NCBI GenBank assembly: GCA_016860845.1
Contig: BOKF01000014.1
Coordinates: forward strand, 1 to 64,000
DNA length: 64,000 nucleotides
Direction of reading: 5' to 3'
Source of the DNA: Chloroflexota bacterium
GTDB taxonomy: Bacteria > Chloroflexota > Anaerolineae > 4572-78 > J111
Shown here: positions 24,923-33,491 of the stretch, piece by piece
Layout of the letters: each line of letters begins with the position of its first letter
Position numbering within the stretch: the first letter of the stretch is position 1
The notes under the pieces: generated by a model
The model's database searches: none
What the model saw: the letters and a program-made list of their open reading frames with translations, nothing else
What the model was told of the DNA's origin: nothing
Made by a program: the position numbers and the translations under genes

Positions 24923-27436
24923 TTATTCGTTCGGAATATTGCCCACATAAAGGTTGTTGCTGTCCAGGATATAAAGCCGGCCGCCAATTTCGTCTACAAA
25001 AATATCTTGCAGGTCGGCAAAAGACACCCCTTCCCCTTCACGTGGTTTGAATTGGCGCACAAAAGCGCCATCTTTGTTAAGCTGGACTACCCGCCGGTTC
25101 CCGGCATCGGCGACATAGATATGTTGGACCAACTCATTGGGAGCAGTAAAAATTGCCACCGGGTTGCTCAAGGGCTTATCCAGCCCGGTCAGGTTAAACC
25201 CGACCGGCTGGCCCCCTTCGAACTTGCCGATCCGGCCATCCTTATAAAGGATATAAACCGCCCCATCAATAGCCAGATCAACGCTATTGGTCAGATCAAT
25301 GGATTGGTTGGCAGGGAAATAGCTTTCCGGAGCAGCGCTGTAGCCATCGGCGGTGGGAATATAGCGCCAAAGTTTGTTGGCCGGAGGGTCCAGGATGTAG
25401 AAGTTGCCAAAGAAGCTATCTACCGCCGTCGGCAGCCCGAATGCAGTGGCGGGCGTTGCCAGGTTAGAAGTAGTAATCCCCCAACTGGAGTTGTATTCCA
25501 ACAAACCGGTGCTGTTCAGTACAATCAAATCGCTGGTTTGGCGGTTACCGCCGGCCGGCATCCAGGTCATTCCCAATAAATCGCCCACTGTCACCTTATC
25601 CACGGCCTGCCCGCGTGAGACCACCAGGAGCGATTGGTCATCGGGCAGCAGCGCCTCGCCCAGATCATCCAGGCGGTGATGGAATATGCGGTCGGTCCCG
25701 GCGTCGAGCACATATAATTCGACCCCCTGGACCAAAATGCCTTTAAGCTGGGTGCCCTCGTCGGTGTACTGGCGCAGTTGCGGCAAGTAATACAAGCGCT
25801 GCACATTGCCAACATGATCGGTCTGCTCGGCCATTTTTTGGCGCAGCTCGCTAATTTCGGGCTGGCCAGCTTTAATTTTTTCGGCTTCGCGCAGCAAAGT
25901 TTCTGCCTCGGCCATGAGACCCAGGGCTGTACTGGAATCGGTGGTTTGCGCTTGTTGAAATTTATTTTGAGCGCCGGCCACAAATTCAGCATACTCGGCC
26001 TCACGCTGCCGGCCCTTTTGCCAGTAAATAATGCCGACAATCAGCCCGACCAGGAGGGGAATGGCGAGAGACACAAAAAGCAACAACTTCCACGAGAGGA
26101 GCGGCGCTGCCGCCGGTTGCTGCCGATAAGCCTGCGCCCCAGCTAGGCGCTGACCATGACCCTCTGCCTCTCCTGAACCCAGTTTGAGCATGGCGCTCAC
26201 CCCGCGCCCCAGCAGGGCCAGGGGCAGCAAAATAATCATACTGAACCAGCGAAAAATCCCGCCGGGCGAGAATGATCGTTCCGCAGGGTGCAGCCGTCGC
26301 AGTTCCGGCTCAAAGTTTGAGCCGCGTGCAACCGAGGCCATCACTTTGGCTTCACGCCCCAGCTTTTCCCCGGCGTCGTAACTTTCTTTCGGTGCAGCAG
26401 CATTCCGCCCCGGCTCCCGGCCTCTTGGCAGAGGCGGCGAGCTGTCTTCCTCCTGGGAAAAATCATCGTCAAAGCCTTCGTCTTCTTCGATTTCGCCGGC
26501 TGGCGCAGCTTTTTTGGAGAAAATCCCCAGCCATTGGACTTTGGGGGATGAGCTTGATGGGCCTTTACCTGTTGGCCTGTTTCCAAAAGCCGGCTGCGTC
26601 TCGACCACTGCTTCGACTGCCGGTTCGGCTGTCGAAGCCGAACCCCTGCGTGAGGCTACCGAAGCGTTCTTTTTCAAAAAAGAGCCAAGGGTTGAAGGCG
26701 TTTCTTCGACCACCATTAAGGCCAGGGCTGAGCAGTTGCTGGCCTGGGCCACCTGCCCCAGGTTTTTGATGGCTGCTTTGATATTTTGTCCCGTTACCGC
26801 TTTGGCCACATCGCTGAGGGGTAGTTGGCCGGCCAGGCCGCTGTCGGCCAGAACGAGGACATCCTGCGGGCTGACTCGTAAATGGTAAAGATTCGGCTCG
26901 ACAATTGCCTGGATGCCTAAAGCCGACTCGTTGACATCGTCGGCGCTGCGCTGTCCTTTTGCCGGGCGTGGCGGCAAGGCTTCATCCAGCCAGACGGATT
27001 GGGCCGGGTAGCGCTGGACACGGCTGCCTAATACCCCAAACAGCGCTGCCGGCCCGATTTGGGCCGCAAAGGCATCCTCGCCGCTCATCACCAGGGCGAC
27101 CGCCCCTGCAACCACTCGCTCGTCTACACCAACCTGGAGATTGCGTTCATAAAGCTGGTCGCCCACTGCCTGGAGGGCACGGCGCAGGCTGGCAGTTACC
27201 GAACCATGATCCAAATAATAGGTGTCACGAAGCAGACCGGCCAGTTTTTGCTCCAGCGTCCTGTAATCGGATTTGGCTCCGCGTACCTCGACCAGGATAA
27301 ACAAATCACCCTTGCCTGCGCCACGCGTTCCCGCCGATTTTGGCTCGCGCACGGCCACTTGGTTAGGTGCGTCGCCGCGCCAATTGCCTCCCACAATGTT
27401 AAGCTGGCCAATGACGGTTGTAATTTCGGCGGTCAT
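24923..27436 (-). CDS. Membrane protein: PP2C-like pseudophosphatase plus NHL-type propeller
   Basis: An 837-residue protein of unknown function. Residues 1-240 have the outline of a PPM/PP2C phosphatase (DLFILVEVRG, AVALVMSGEDAFAAQIGPAALF, DVLVLADSGL) but lack the metal-binding DGxG and DG Asp residues. A low-complexity linker (250-400) leads to a transmembrane helix (LLLFVSLAIPLLVGLIVGIIYW near 450), a coiled coil (470-530), and a C-terminal NHL-like beta propeller (HIYVADAGNRRVVQLNKDG, RLYILDSNN). AGGAGGT precedes the ATG. Possibly a signalling or scaffold protein whose propeller lies outside the cell. Confidence 0.6.
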   Translation of the reverse strand: MTAEITTVIGQLNIVGGNWRGDAPNQVAVREPKSAGTRGAGKGDLFILVEVRGAKSDYRTLEQKLAGLLRDTYYLDHGSVTASLRRALQAVGDQLYERNLQVGVDERVVAGAVALVMSGEDAFAAQIGPAALFGVLGSRVQRYPAQSVWLDEALPPRPAKGQRSADDVNESALGIQAIVEPNLYHLRVSPQDVLVLADSGLAGQLPLSDVAKAVTGQNIKAAIKNLGQVAQASNCSALALMVVEETPSTLGSFLKKNASVASRRGSASTAEPAVEAVVETQPAFGNRPTGKGPSSSSPKVQWLGIFSKKAAPAGEIEEDEGFDDDFSQEEDSSPPLPRGREPGRNAAAPKESYDAGEKLGREAKVMASVARGSNFEPELRRLHPAERSFSPGGIFRWFSMIILLPLALLGRGVSAMLKLGSGEAEGHGQRLAGAQAYRQQPAAAPLLSWKLLLFVSLAIPLLVGLIVGIIYWQKGRQREAEYAEFVAGAQNKFQQAQTTDSSTALGLMAEAETLLREAEKIKAGQPEISELRQKMAEQTDHVGNVQRLYYLPQLRQYTDEGTQLKGILVQGVELYVLDAGTDRIFHHRLDDLGEALLPDDQSLLVVSRGQAVDKVTVGDLLGMTWMPAGGNRQTSDLIVLNSTGLLEYNSSWGITTSNLATPATAFGLPTAVDSFFGNFYILDPPANKLWRYIPTADGYSAAPESYFPANQSIDLTNSVDLAIDGAVYILYKDGRIGKFEGGQPVGFNLTGLDKPLSNPVAIFTAPNELVQHIYVADAGNRRVVQLNKDGAFVRQFKPREGEGVSFADLQDIFVDEIGGRLYILDSNNLYVGNIPNE

Positions 27437-27454
27437 AGAACACCTCCTGCTATT

Positions 27455-27524
27455 TTAGATTTTGGATTTACGATTTACGATTGATAACCTCAATCTAAAA
27501 TCCGAAATCCAAAATCGTAAATCG
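27455..27524. repeat. Heptamer-type inverted repeat (TTACGAT)
   Basis: Arms rich in GATTTTGGATTTACGATT are mirrored by AATCCAAAATCGTAAATCG, ending at the guaA stop. It belongs to the class of short tandem-repeat spacers seen throughout this window and may act as a transcription stop. Confidence 0.6.
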
Positions 27525-29123
27525 TTACTCCCACTCAATCGTCGCCGGTGGTTTGCTGCTGATGTCGTATACCACCCGGTTGACCCCCGGCACCTCGTTA
27601 ACAATCCGATTGCTGAGGCGCGCCAGTAAATCGGCGGGCAGGCGGGCCCAATCGGCAGTCATAAAATCGTCGGTAGTTACCGCCCGGAGGGCGATGACAT
27701 CGGCGTAGGTCCGGTAATCGCCCATCACGCCCACGCTCTGCACCGGCAGCAGCACGGCGAAGGCCTGGGCCGTTTGCTCATACCAGCCACTGGCGTGCAG
27801 TTCTTCAATCAAAATGGCGTCAGCGGCCCGCAGCGTTTCCAATCGCTCCCAGGTGATTTCGCCCAGCAGCCGCACCGCCAGGCCGGGTCCGGGGAAGGGA
27901 TGCCGCCAGACCATCTGCCGGGGCAAGCCCAGCGCCTCGCCCACGGCCCGGACCTCGTCCTTGAAGAGATAGCGCAGCGGCTCGACCAGCTCAAACTGCA
28001 TGTCCTCCGGCAGCCCGCCGACATTGTGGTGGGTCTTAATTTTAGCGGCAATACCCCCCCCTTTACCGCCCCCGCTTGCGGGGGGGGAGGAAGGGGGGGG
28101 TACGGCGCTTTCGATCACATCCGGGTAAAGTGTTCCCTGGGCCAAAAAGTCAACATGGCCGAGCCGGCGGGCTTCGGCCTCAAAAATGCGGATAAATTTC
28201 TCGCCGATAATTTTGCGCTTGGCTTCCGGGTCGGTGATGCCGGCCAGGGCGCTGAGAAAATCCTCGGTGGCGTCAACGGCGACCAGGCGAGCATGCATCT
28301 CTTTTTCAAAGGTCTGGACGACCTGCTCCGGCTCGTTTTTGCGCAGCAGGCCATTGTTGACAAAGATGCAGGTCAATTGCTGCCCAATAGCCCGGTGCAG
28401 CAAGGCGGCTGTCACCGACGAGTCCACCCCGCCCGATAACCCACAGACCACTTTTCCCGCCCCAACCTGAGCCTGAATCTGGCTGATGCTTTCTTCGATA
28501 AAGTTGCCGGGCGTCCAGCCGCCGTGGCAGCCGCAGACCCGGTACAAAAAAGCTCGCAGTAACTCTTTGCCCTGGGGGGTGTGGGTGACTTCGGGATGGA
28601 ACTGGAGGCCGTACAGCCCGGCCGCCGGGTCGCCAATAGCGGCGTGAGGGGAGTTTTCGGATTGGGCCAAACTGTGAAACCCCGCCGGCAGGCGAGTCAC
28701 CCGGTCGCCGTGGCTCATCCAGACGGAGAGGGTCGAGCGTGACCTGTGGAGCGGCGCAAAAAGAGGGTTGTCCGGGTCGGTCAGCTTGATTTCGGCTGGG
28801 CCGTACTCCCGCTCCTGGCCCGGATCAACCTGGCCGCCCAGGTGATAGGCCAATAATTGCATGCCGTAGCAGATGCCCAGGATTGGTTTTTGAGCTGTTA
28901 AAACAAAATCCGGCAGGTGCGGCGCATCGTTGGCGTAGACACTGGCCGGTCCGCCGGATAAGATAAAGCCGAGGGGATTGAGCCGGGTGATTTCGGCGGC
29001 GGGCGCGTTGTACGGGATCAACTCACAGTATACCTCCAGTTCGCGCACCCGGCGGGCAATGAGCTGGCTGTACTGCGAGCCAAAATCAAGAATCACCACG
29101 GCCTCACGCGGCGCTGCGGTCAC
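27525..29123 (-). CDS. guaA: GMP synthase (glutamine-hydrolysing)
   Basis: A 532-residue GuaA converting XMP to GMP. The class I amidotransferase domain has nucleophile Cys85 in GICYGMQLL and the His/Glu in QFHPEVTHT. The ATP pyrophosphatase P-loop is [10 protein letters not shown] near 230, and the C-terminal dimerisation domain ends [15 protein letters not shown] as usual. A 16-residue insertion ([16 protein letters not shown]) interrupts the normally conserved stretch between DVIESA and [11 protein letters not shown]. The start is GTG, overlapping the xpt stop by 4 nt, so the two are coupled. Confidence 0.97.
   Translation of the reverse strand: MTAAPREAVVILDFGSQYSQLIARRVRELEVYCELIPYNAPAAEITRLNPLGFILSGGPASVYANDAPHLPDFVLTAQKPILGICYGMQLLAYHLGGQVDPGQEREYGPAEIKLTDPDNPLFAPLHRSRSTLSVWMSHGDRVTRLPAGFHSLAQSENSPHAAIGDPAAGLYGLQFHPEVTHTPQGKELLRAFLYRVCGCHGGWTPGNFIEESISQIQAQVGAGKVVCGLSGGVDSSVTAALLHRAIGQQLTCIFVNNGLLRKNEPEQVVQTFEKEMHARLVAVDATEDFLSALAGITDPEAKRKIIGEKFIRIFEAEARRLGHVDFLAQGTLYPDVIESAVPPPSSPPASGGGKGGGIAAKIKTHHNVGGLPEDMQFELVEPLRYLFKDEVRAVGEALGLPRQMVWRHPFPGPGLAVRLLGEITWERLETLRAADAILIEELHASGWYEQTAQAFAVLLPVQSVGVMGDYRTYADVIALRAVTTDDFMTADWARLPADLLARLSNRIVNEVPGVNRVVYDISSKPPATIEWE
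28052..28102. repeat. In-frame palindromic insertion within guaA
   Basis: About 50 bp of C/G runs (TACCCCCCCCTT and AAGGGGGGGGTA arms around CCCCCGCTTGCGGGGG on the plus strand) inserted in frame in guaA. It encodes the extra Pro/Ser/Gly stretch in the ATP pyrophosphatase domain. Confidence 0.7.
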
Positions 29124-29704
29124 GGGGATGTTCCTTCGGCAAAAATAATTTCATCGTCGGTCATTTTGGCGATGACGGCCAGAGAGCGGACCCGCAGGCC
29201 CAGCGCTTCCAGCTTGGCGCGACCGCCTTCAAAAGATTTTTCGATAACTGCGCCCACGCCGACGACCTCGGCGCCGGCCCGTTGAGCCAGCCGCACGAGA
29301 GCCAGGATCGTGTCGCCGGTGGCCAGAAAATCGTCAATGATCAGCACTTTATCGCGGCTGGTCAAAAATTCAGGCGAAACCATCAGTTGGACTTCCTGGC
29401 CTTTGGTGTGAGAAGGGGCGCTGGCTACATAGACCTCCTCCGGCATGGTAATCGGCTTGGTTTTGCGGCCGTAAACCACCGGCACGCCCAGGGCCAGGGC
29501 AGTTGTCAGGGCCGGAGCAATACCAGAAATTTCGGCGGTGAGGACTTTGGTGATTCCCAGTGCCCCAAAATGAGCCGCCAAAGCGCCGCCTGCGGCCAGC
29601 ATCAAGGCCGGGTCAACCTGGTGATTAATAAAACTATCCACCTTGAGAATGCCCCGCCCCAGATTTTTGCCCTCGCGCCGGATGCGTTCTTTTAAGGCTT
29701 CCAT
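29120..29704 (-). CDS. xpt: Xanthine phosphoribosyltransferase
   Basis: A 194-residue Xpt making XMP from xanthine and PRPP. The PRPP-binding loop is [13 protein letters not shown] near residue 120; other family pieces are [37 protein letters not shown] (two pieces) and [13 protein letters not shown] [12 protein letters not shown] 29704 has AGGAGG immediately upstream and gives the usual length; 12 extra upstream codons are unlikely. It forms an XMP-to-GMP salvage pair with guaA. I looked for a purine riboswitch upstream and saw none. Confidence 0.94.
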   Translation of the reverse strand: MEALKERIRREGKNLGRGILKVDSFINHQVDPALMLAAGGALAAHFGALGITKVLTAEISGIAPALTTALALGVPVVYGRKTKPITMPEEVYVASAPSHTKGQEVQLMVSPEFLTSRDKVLIIDDFLATGDTILALVRLAQRAGAEVVGVGAVIEKSFEGGRAKLEALGLRVRSLAVIAKMTDDEIIFAEGTSP

Positions 29705-30035
29705 AAACCTCCTGACATTATGACAATTTAATTTTACCACAGAGGTTCAGCAGGTTCAAATATTATGACAACTAATTTCAAAGTAGTATTTCAATATATT
29801 GTGGTCAAATACAATTATAACACAATATCTAGTAGAAGCCAGAATGAATTTTTGAGATTCTTATTCTTCACGACCAATAAAAAACCTGGACAGAAGCTCC
29901 AGGCTTTGGGGAAATTTACAGAGGAGTGTTCACGAACCTGTGGTACGCCACCAAGGATGAAAATGGAGTCCAAAGCTTGCTTTGGTTTATTGGCAAACCA
30001 AGGTTTGCACTCCAGGTTTATTTTCTAAGGAGTGA
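29705..30035. other. Gene-free spacer upstream of xpt
   Basis: AT-rich, with a terminator at 29879-29903 for the upstream gene and a palindromic repeat at 29965-30013 (GGAGTCCAAAGC...TTTGCACTCC). No gene and no recognisable riboswitch; a weak TTGACC box on the minus strand has no convincing -10. Confidence 0.5.
29879..29903 (-). terminator. Intrinsic terminator for 30036-31103
   Basis: On the minus strand CCTGGA, loop GCTTCTG, TCCAGG, then TTTTTT. Confidence 0.8.
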
Positions 30036-31103
30036 TTATTTAAACCGGCATGGTTGCGGGAGGCCAATCACTCGTTCTTCAGTGCTGTAGCTGATAATAT
30101 TCTCGCAAGAGCCTTTACCGATGCTGCCTGACCAGACAATACAGCGCATATCTTGAGCTTTGGCCACCCGAAACACATTGGCCTCGATGGCAATAGAAGG
30201 TTTCTTACTACCGGTGGGAGGGAAACTCCAATTTTCGGTGCTGGTTTGGTCAAACCCTCTCAGGGTATTTACGCAGTATAATTCGTCGTAGTTTAAATCC
30301 ACGGTTCCAAATTCAAAAACAACGGCTCCATCCAGCCAGACCATGTTATTGGTTGGCCCTACAATCCGGGGCGCCGGTCTAAGGGTTGGTGCTGGGGTAG
30401 GCGTGTCTGTGGGCGATGTTTCAGCCGTTGCCGTCGGACGGGGGGTATGGGTAGCGGTAGGGGTGGGGGTAGAGGTAGAGGTGGGGGTGGCTGAGGGGAT
30501 GGGCGTAGCCGTGTCGGGAATAATCAGGATAACCGCAGGAGCGGTGAAAGTTGCGGTAGGCCCTAATGAAGCTGTTTCCGGCGGTGGGGCAAAGAGGCCA
30601 CCGGCGCTGAGAATAACCCCCACGAGGACAAGCAGCAGGAGCATAGCCAGCCCGATCAAGAGCCGGTTCCTGGTTTGATGGGTTGACGCCGGAGGACTCC
30701 ATGTTCGACCTACCCCGGCTGCTTTGTTTTGGGCTACTTTTCGAGCATAGCGGACGCTGCGGATAGCCACCCCGGCATCAGGATGGTTATAATGAGAGGC
30801 GCTCTTGTACAGCTTGATGGCCTTATCGTAATCCCCACTGAGTTCAGCTTCAAAGGCTTCACGATAAAACTGGCGAGCCGGAGTTTTAATCGTCTCATCA
30901 TTAAGGGTCAGGAGTTCGTCCTCAACCGCCCGAATCTCCTGGCGTAATTCAGTAATCTGGCGGACCAGGAACTCCGGCAAACCAGCCGAGGCCTCGATAT
31001 ACGTGGCTTCTTGCTTTCTCAAATTGGCCAGGTTGAGAAGAAGCGATTGTAATTCGGCTTGTTTGCGCAGCCGCTGTTCGCGAGCATGTACATCAGTAGC
31101 CAT
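30036..31103 (-). CDS. Coiled-coil single-pass membrane protein, unknown function
   Basis: A 355-residue protein. Residues 1-75 form a predicted coiled coil (heptads around LLLNLANLRKQE and ITELRQEIRAVEDELLTL); residues 78-120 look like a TPR-like helical pair (AFEAELSGDYDKAIKLYKSASHYN). A transmembrane helix follows (LLIGLAMLLLLVLVGVILSAG near 150), then a long Thr/Pro-rich linker (about 180-250) and a C-terminal domain with four Cys. The linker type is common in secreted or surface proteins of this phylum. No function can be assigned. Start-codon signals are weak. Confidence 0.7.
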   Translation of the reverse strand: MATDVHAREQRLRKQAELQSLLLNLANLRKQEATYIEASAGLPEFLVRQITELRQEIRAVEDELLTLNDETIKTPARQFYREAFEAELSGDYDKAIKLYKSASHYNHPDAGVAIRSVRYARKVAQNKAAGVGRTWSPPASTHQTRNRLLIGLAMLLLLVLVGVILSAGGLFAPPPETASLGPTATFTAPAVILIIPDTATPIPSATPTSTSTPTPTATHTPRPTATAETSPTDTPTPAPTLRPAPRIVGPTNNMVWLDGAVVFEFGTVDLNYDELYCVNTLRGFDQTSTENWSFPPTGSKKPSIAIEANVFRVAKAQDMRCIVWSGSIGKGSCENIISYSTEERVIGLPQPCRFK

Positions 31104-31348
31104 ACTGATCTTTTAGTTAAACAACCTCTCTCTCCATTCCTATTATGAGGGAATTATCGAGACAGGCAAATTTAAACCCCCAAAAATGAAGATTAAGGCA
31201 GATTGGTGAGAATTTAGCCCTTTTGGTCCCCCAAAGTGGGGATTTTCCCTGGACTTTTCCCCCCTGAGGAGAGTTTTGGGGACTTTCTACTCCGCTAATT
31301 TGGCAAGTCAAAATGGTGCGCACGAGCAAACTTGGACCAAATGGATGC

Positions 31349-31377
31349 TTGACAGCGCCCTTATCATCAGGTATGCT
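31349..31377 (+). promoter_or_regulatory. Promoter for the Rieske-TPP gene
   Basis: TTGACA (31349-31354), 17-nt spacer, TATGCT (31372-31377), 80 nt upstream of the ATG at 31457. The remaining 31104-31348 spacer shows no gene. Confidence 0.6.
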
Positions 31378-31456
31378 GGGGATACTTTCCACATTTACCA
31401 CCTCATTCGCTGCAAACAAAATCTAAAATCCAAAATTGAGAAGGGGGGCCTTATCA

Positions 31457-33397
31457 ATGACGCAAGCCTGGTATAAAGTAGCCGAAATTGGGGAACTGCC
31501 GGCCGGACAGGTCACGACCGTGACTGCGGGAGTTACCGCCGTCTGCCTTATTCACACTGCCGATCATGCTTACACGGCGCTGGATAATCGCTGCCCGCAT
31601 CAAGGAGGGCCGTTAGGAGAGGGGCAGCTTGATGGGGCCTGGCTGATCTGCCCCTGGCATGGGTACGAGTATGACCCCAGGACCGGTGATTCCCCCTCCG
31701 GCTATGGGGATCACGCGACCGCTCTGCCGCTGGAGGTACGCGAGGATGGCATCTACGTGGCGGTGGAAGAGCCGGAACACCGGCCGACGGTGTCGGACCA
31801 GATGGTTCAGGTAATGACTGAGTGGGGGGTAGACACGGTTTTTGGCATGGTCGGCCACAGCAATCTGGGCTTTGCCGACGCGCTGCGCCGGGCCGAGGTG
31901 GAGGGGCACTTGCGCTTCTTTGGTGTACGCCACGAGGGCGCGGCCTCTTTTGCCGCTACCGCCTACGGCAAGCTGACCGGGCGACCGGCAGCCTGCTTTG
32001 CCATCGCTGGTCCGGGCAGCACCAACATGCTCACCGGTCTGTGGGACGCCAAAATGGACCGCGCTCCGGTACTGGCTTTGAGCGGCCAGGTGGATACCCA
32101 GGTACTGGGTCCCGGTGCATTTCAGGAAGTTGATTTGTACGCGGCTTTCGATGCGGTCCGCACCTGGGGCCAGACGGTTTTGACGGCTAAAAATGCCGGC
32201 AATTTGATGGCCCTGGCCTTGAAGCATGCCGTCGTCGAGCAGGGTGTGGCCCACTTGATTTTACCCAACGAGGTGCAGGTTGCTCCGGCGCTGGCCTCCC
32301 TCCCGGCGACGCCCCGGCAGGGACGTGTCTCCACCGTCAAGATCAGCCCGCCAGAAGCAGAATTGAACGAGGCGGTTGGCCTGATCAAAGAAGCGAAACG
32401 CCCGGCCATCATCGTCGGCCACGGAGCGCGCTTTCACCGGGAGGCAATTGTCGAATTTGCCGAAAAAATTGATGCGGCGGTCATCACCACCTTCAAGGGT
32501 AAGGGCCTTATCTCCGACCAGCATCCCTTGGGCTGCGGAGTCTTGGGCCGCAGCGGCACGCCGGTAGGCAGCAGCGTGATGGGCCAGAGCGACCTGCTGA
32601 TCGTGCTGGGCGCGTCGTTCTCCAACCATACCGGCATTTCGACGAAAAAGAAAACCATCCAGGTGGATATTGACCGCATGACCCTGGGCAAATTCCACCC
32701 GGTGACGGTGCCGCTGTGGGGCGAAATTGGTACAACCTTGAAGCTGTTCAACGAGCGGCTGGGCCCAATTGAGCGTCCCCAGGTGCGCGCCGATATTGCC
32801 CGGCGTTGGGCCTACTGGCGGGGCGAAAAAGAGAAGCACCTGGGTCACCTGGACAGCCGCGGGCGGCTGCACCCGGCCCTGGTGTTTCACCACCTGGCCC
32901 AGCTTGTGCCGGAAGATGCCGTAATTTGCGTGGATGTGGGCAATAACACCTACAGCTTTGGCCGCTATTTTGAGTGTAAAAACCAGGACGTGCTGATGTC
33001 CGGCTATCTCGGCAGCATTGGCTTTAGCTTTCCGGCGGCGATGGGAGCCTGGGCCGCGGTCGGCGGCCGGCGTAAAATTGTCTCTGTTTCGGGCGACGGC
33101 GGTTTTGGCCAATATCTGGCCGAATTTACGACGGTGGTGAAGTACAACATGCCCATCTGCCATATCCTCTTAAATAATGAGGAACTGGGCAAAATCTCCA
33201 AAGAGCAGCGGGCCGCCCAGTTGCATGTCTGGCAAACCAGCCTGCACAATCCCAATTTTGCCGAATACGCCAAATTGTGCGGCGGCCGGGGTTTCCGCGC
33301 GACCACCCCCGAGGAAGTCGCCCCGGCGATTGAGGCCGGTCTCACCGGCAGCGGCCCGGCGATTGTGGAAATTCTGACCGACCCGGCGCAGACGTAG
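31457..33397 (+). CDS. Rieske ferredoxin domain fused to a TPP-dependent enzyme
   Basis: A 646-residue fusion. Residues 1-105 are a Rieske 2Fe-2S domain with ligands Cys46, His48, Cys65 and His68 (CPHQGG and CPWHG). The rest is a three-domain TPP enzyme of the pyruvate oxidase/acetolactate synthase family: catalytic Glu in RHEGAASFAATAYGK, a central Rossmann-like domain (RPAIIVGHGARF), and the TPP/Mg motif GDGGFGQ...LLNN near residue 555. Electron transfer from the TPP centre to the Rieske cluster is plausible, making it a pyruvate-oxidase-like redox enzyme. ATG 31457 has AAGGGGGG upstream; a TTG 21 nt earlier is unlikely. Confidence 0.85.
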   Translation: MTQAWYKVAEIGELPAGQVTTVTAGVTAVCLIHTADHAYTALDNRCPHQGGPLGEGQLDGAWLICPWHGYEYDPRTGDSPSGYGDHATALPLEVREDGIYVAVEEPEHRPTVSDQMVQVMTEWGVDTVFGMVGHSNLGFADALRRAEVEGHLRFFGVRHEGAASFAATAYGKLTGRPAACFAIAGPGSTNMLTGLWDAKMDRAPVLALSGQVDTQVLGPGAFQEVDLYAAFDAVRTWGQTVLTAKNAGNLMALALKHAVVEQGVAHLILPNEVQVAPALASLPATPRQGRVSTVKISPPEAELNEAVGLIKEAKRPAIIVGHGARFHREAIVEFAEKIDAAVITTFKGKGLISDQHPLGCGVLGRSGTPVGSSVMGQSDLLIVLGASFSNHTGISTKKKTIQVDIDRMTLGKFHPVTVPLWGEIGTTLKLFNERLGPIERPQVRADIARRWAYWRGEKEKHLGHLDSRGRLHPALVFHHLAQLVPEDAVICVDVGNNTYSFGRYFECKNQDVLMSGYLGSIGFSFPAAMGAWAAVGGRRKIVSVSGDGGFGQYLAEFTTVVKYNMPICHILLNNEELGKISKEQRAAQLHVWQTSLHNPNFAEYAKLCGGRGFRATTPEEVAPAIEAGLTGSGPAIVEILTDPAQT

Positions 33398-33411
33398 GAA
33401 GGAGTGGATCG

Positions 33412-33478
33412 AAGATGGTAGATAGTGGATAGAAGATAGAAAATTGCTGTCCACTATCTTCTATCCACTATCCTCTAG
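33412..33478. repeat. Heptamer-type inverted repeat (GATAGAA)
   Basis: GATAGTGGATAGAAGATAG is mirrored by CTATCTTCTATCCACTATC between the convergent Rieske-TPP and mgtE genes. It may work as a bidirectional terminator. Confidence 0.7.
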
Positions 33479-33491
33479 CTTCTGTTTTCTT

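Noticed and set aside
29705..30035. Purine or xanthine riboswitch upstream of xpt-guaA
   Set aside because: Expected from other bacteria, but I found no conserved core motif; the region holds a terminator and a palindromic repeat instead.
32261..33163. 300-codon minus-strand open frame
   Set aside because: Antisense to the Rieske-TPP gene and without recognisable motifs.
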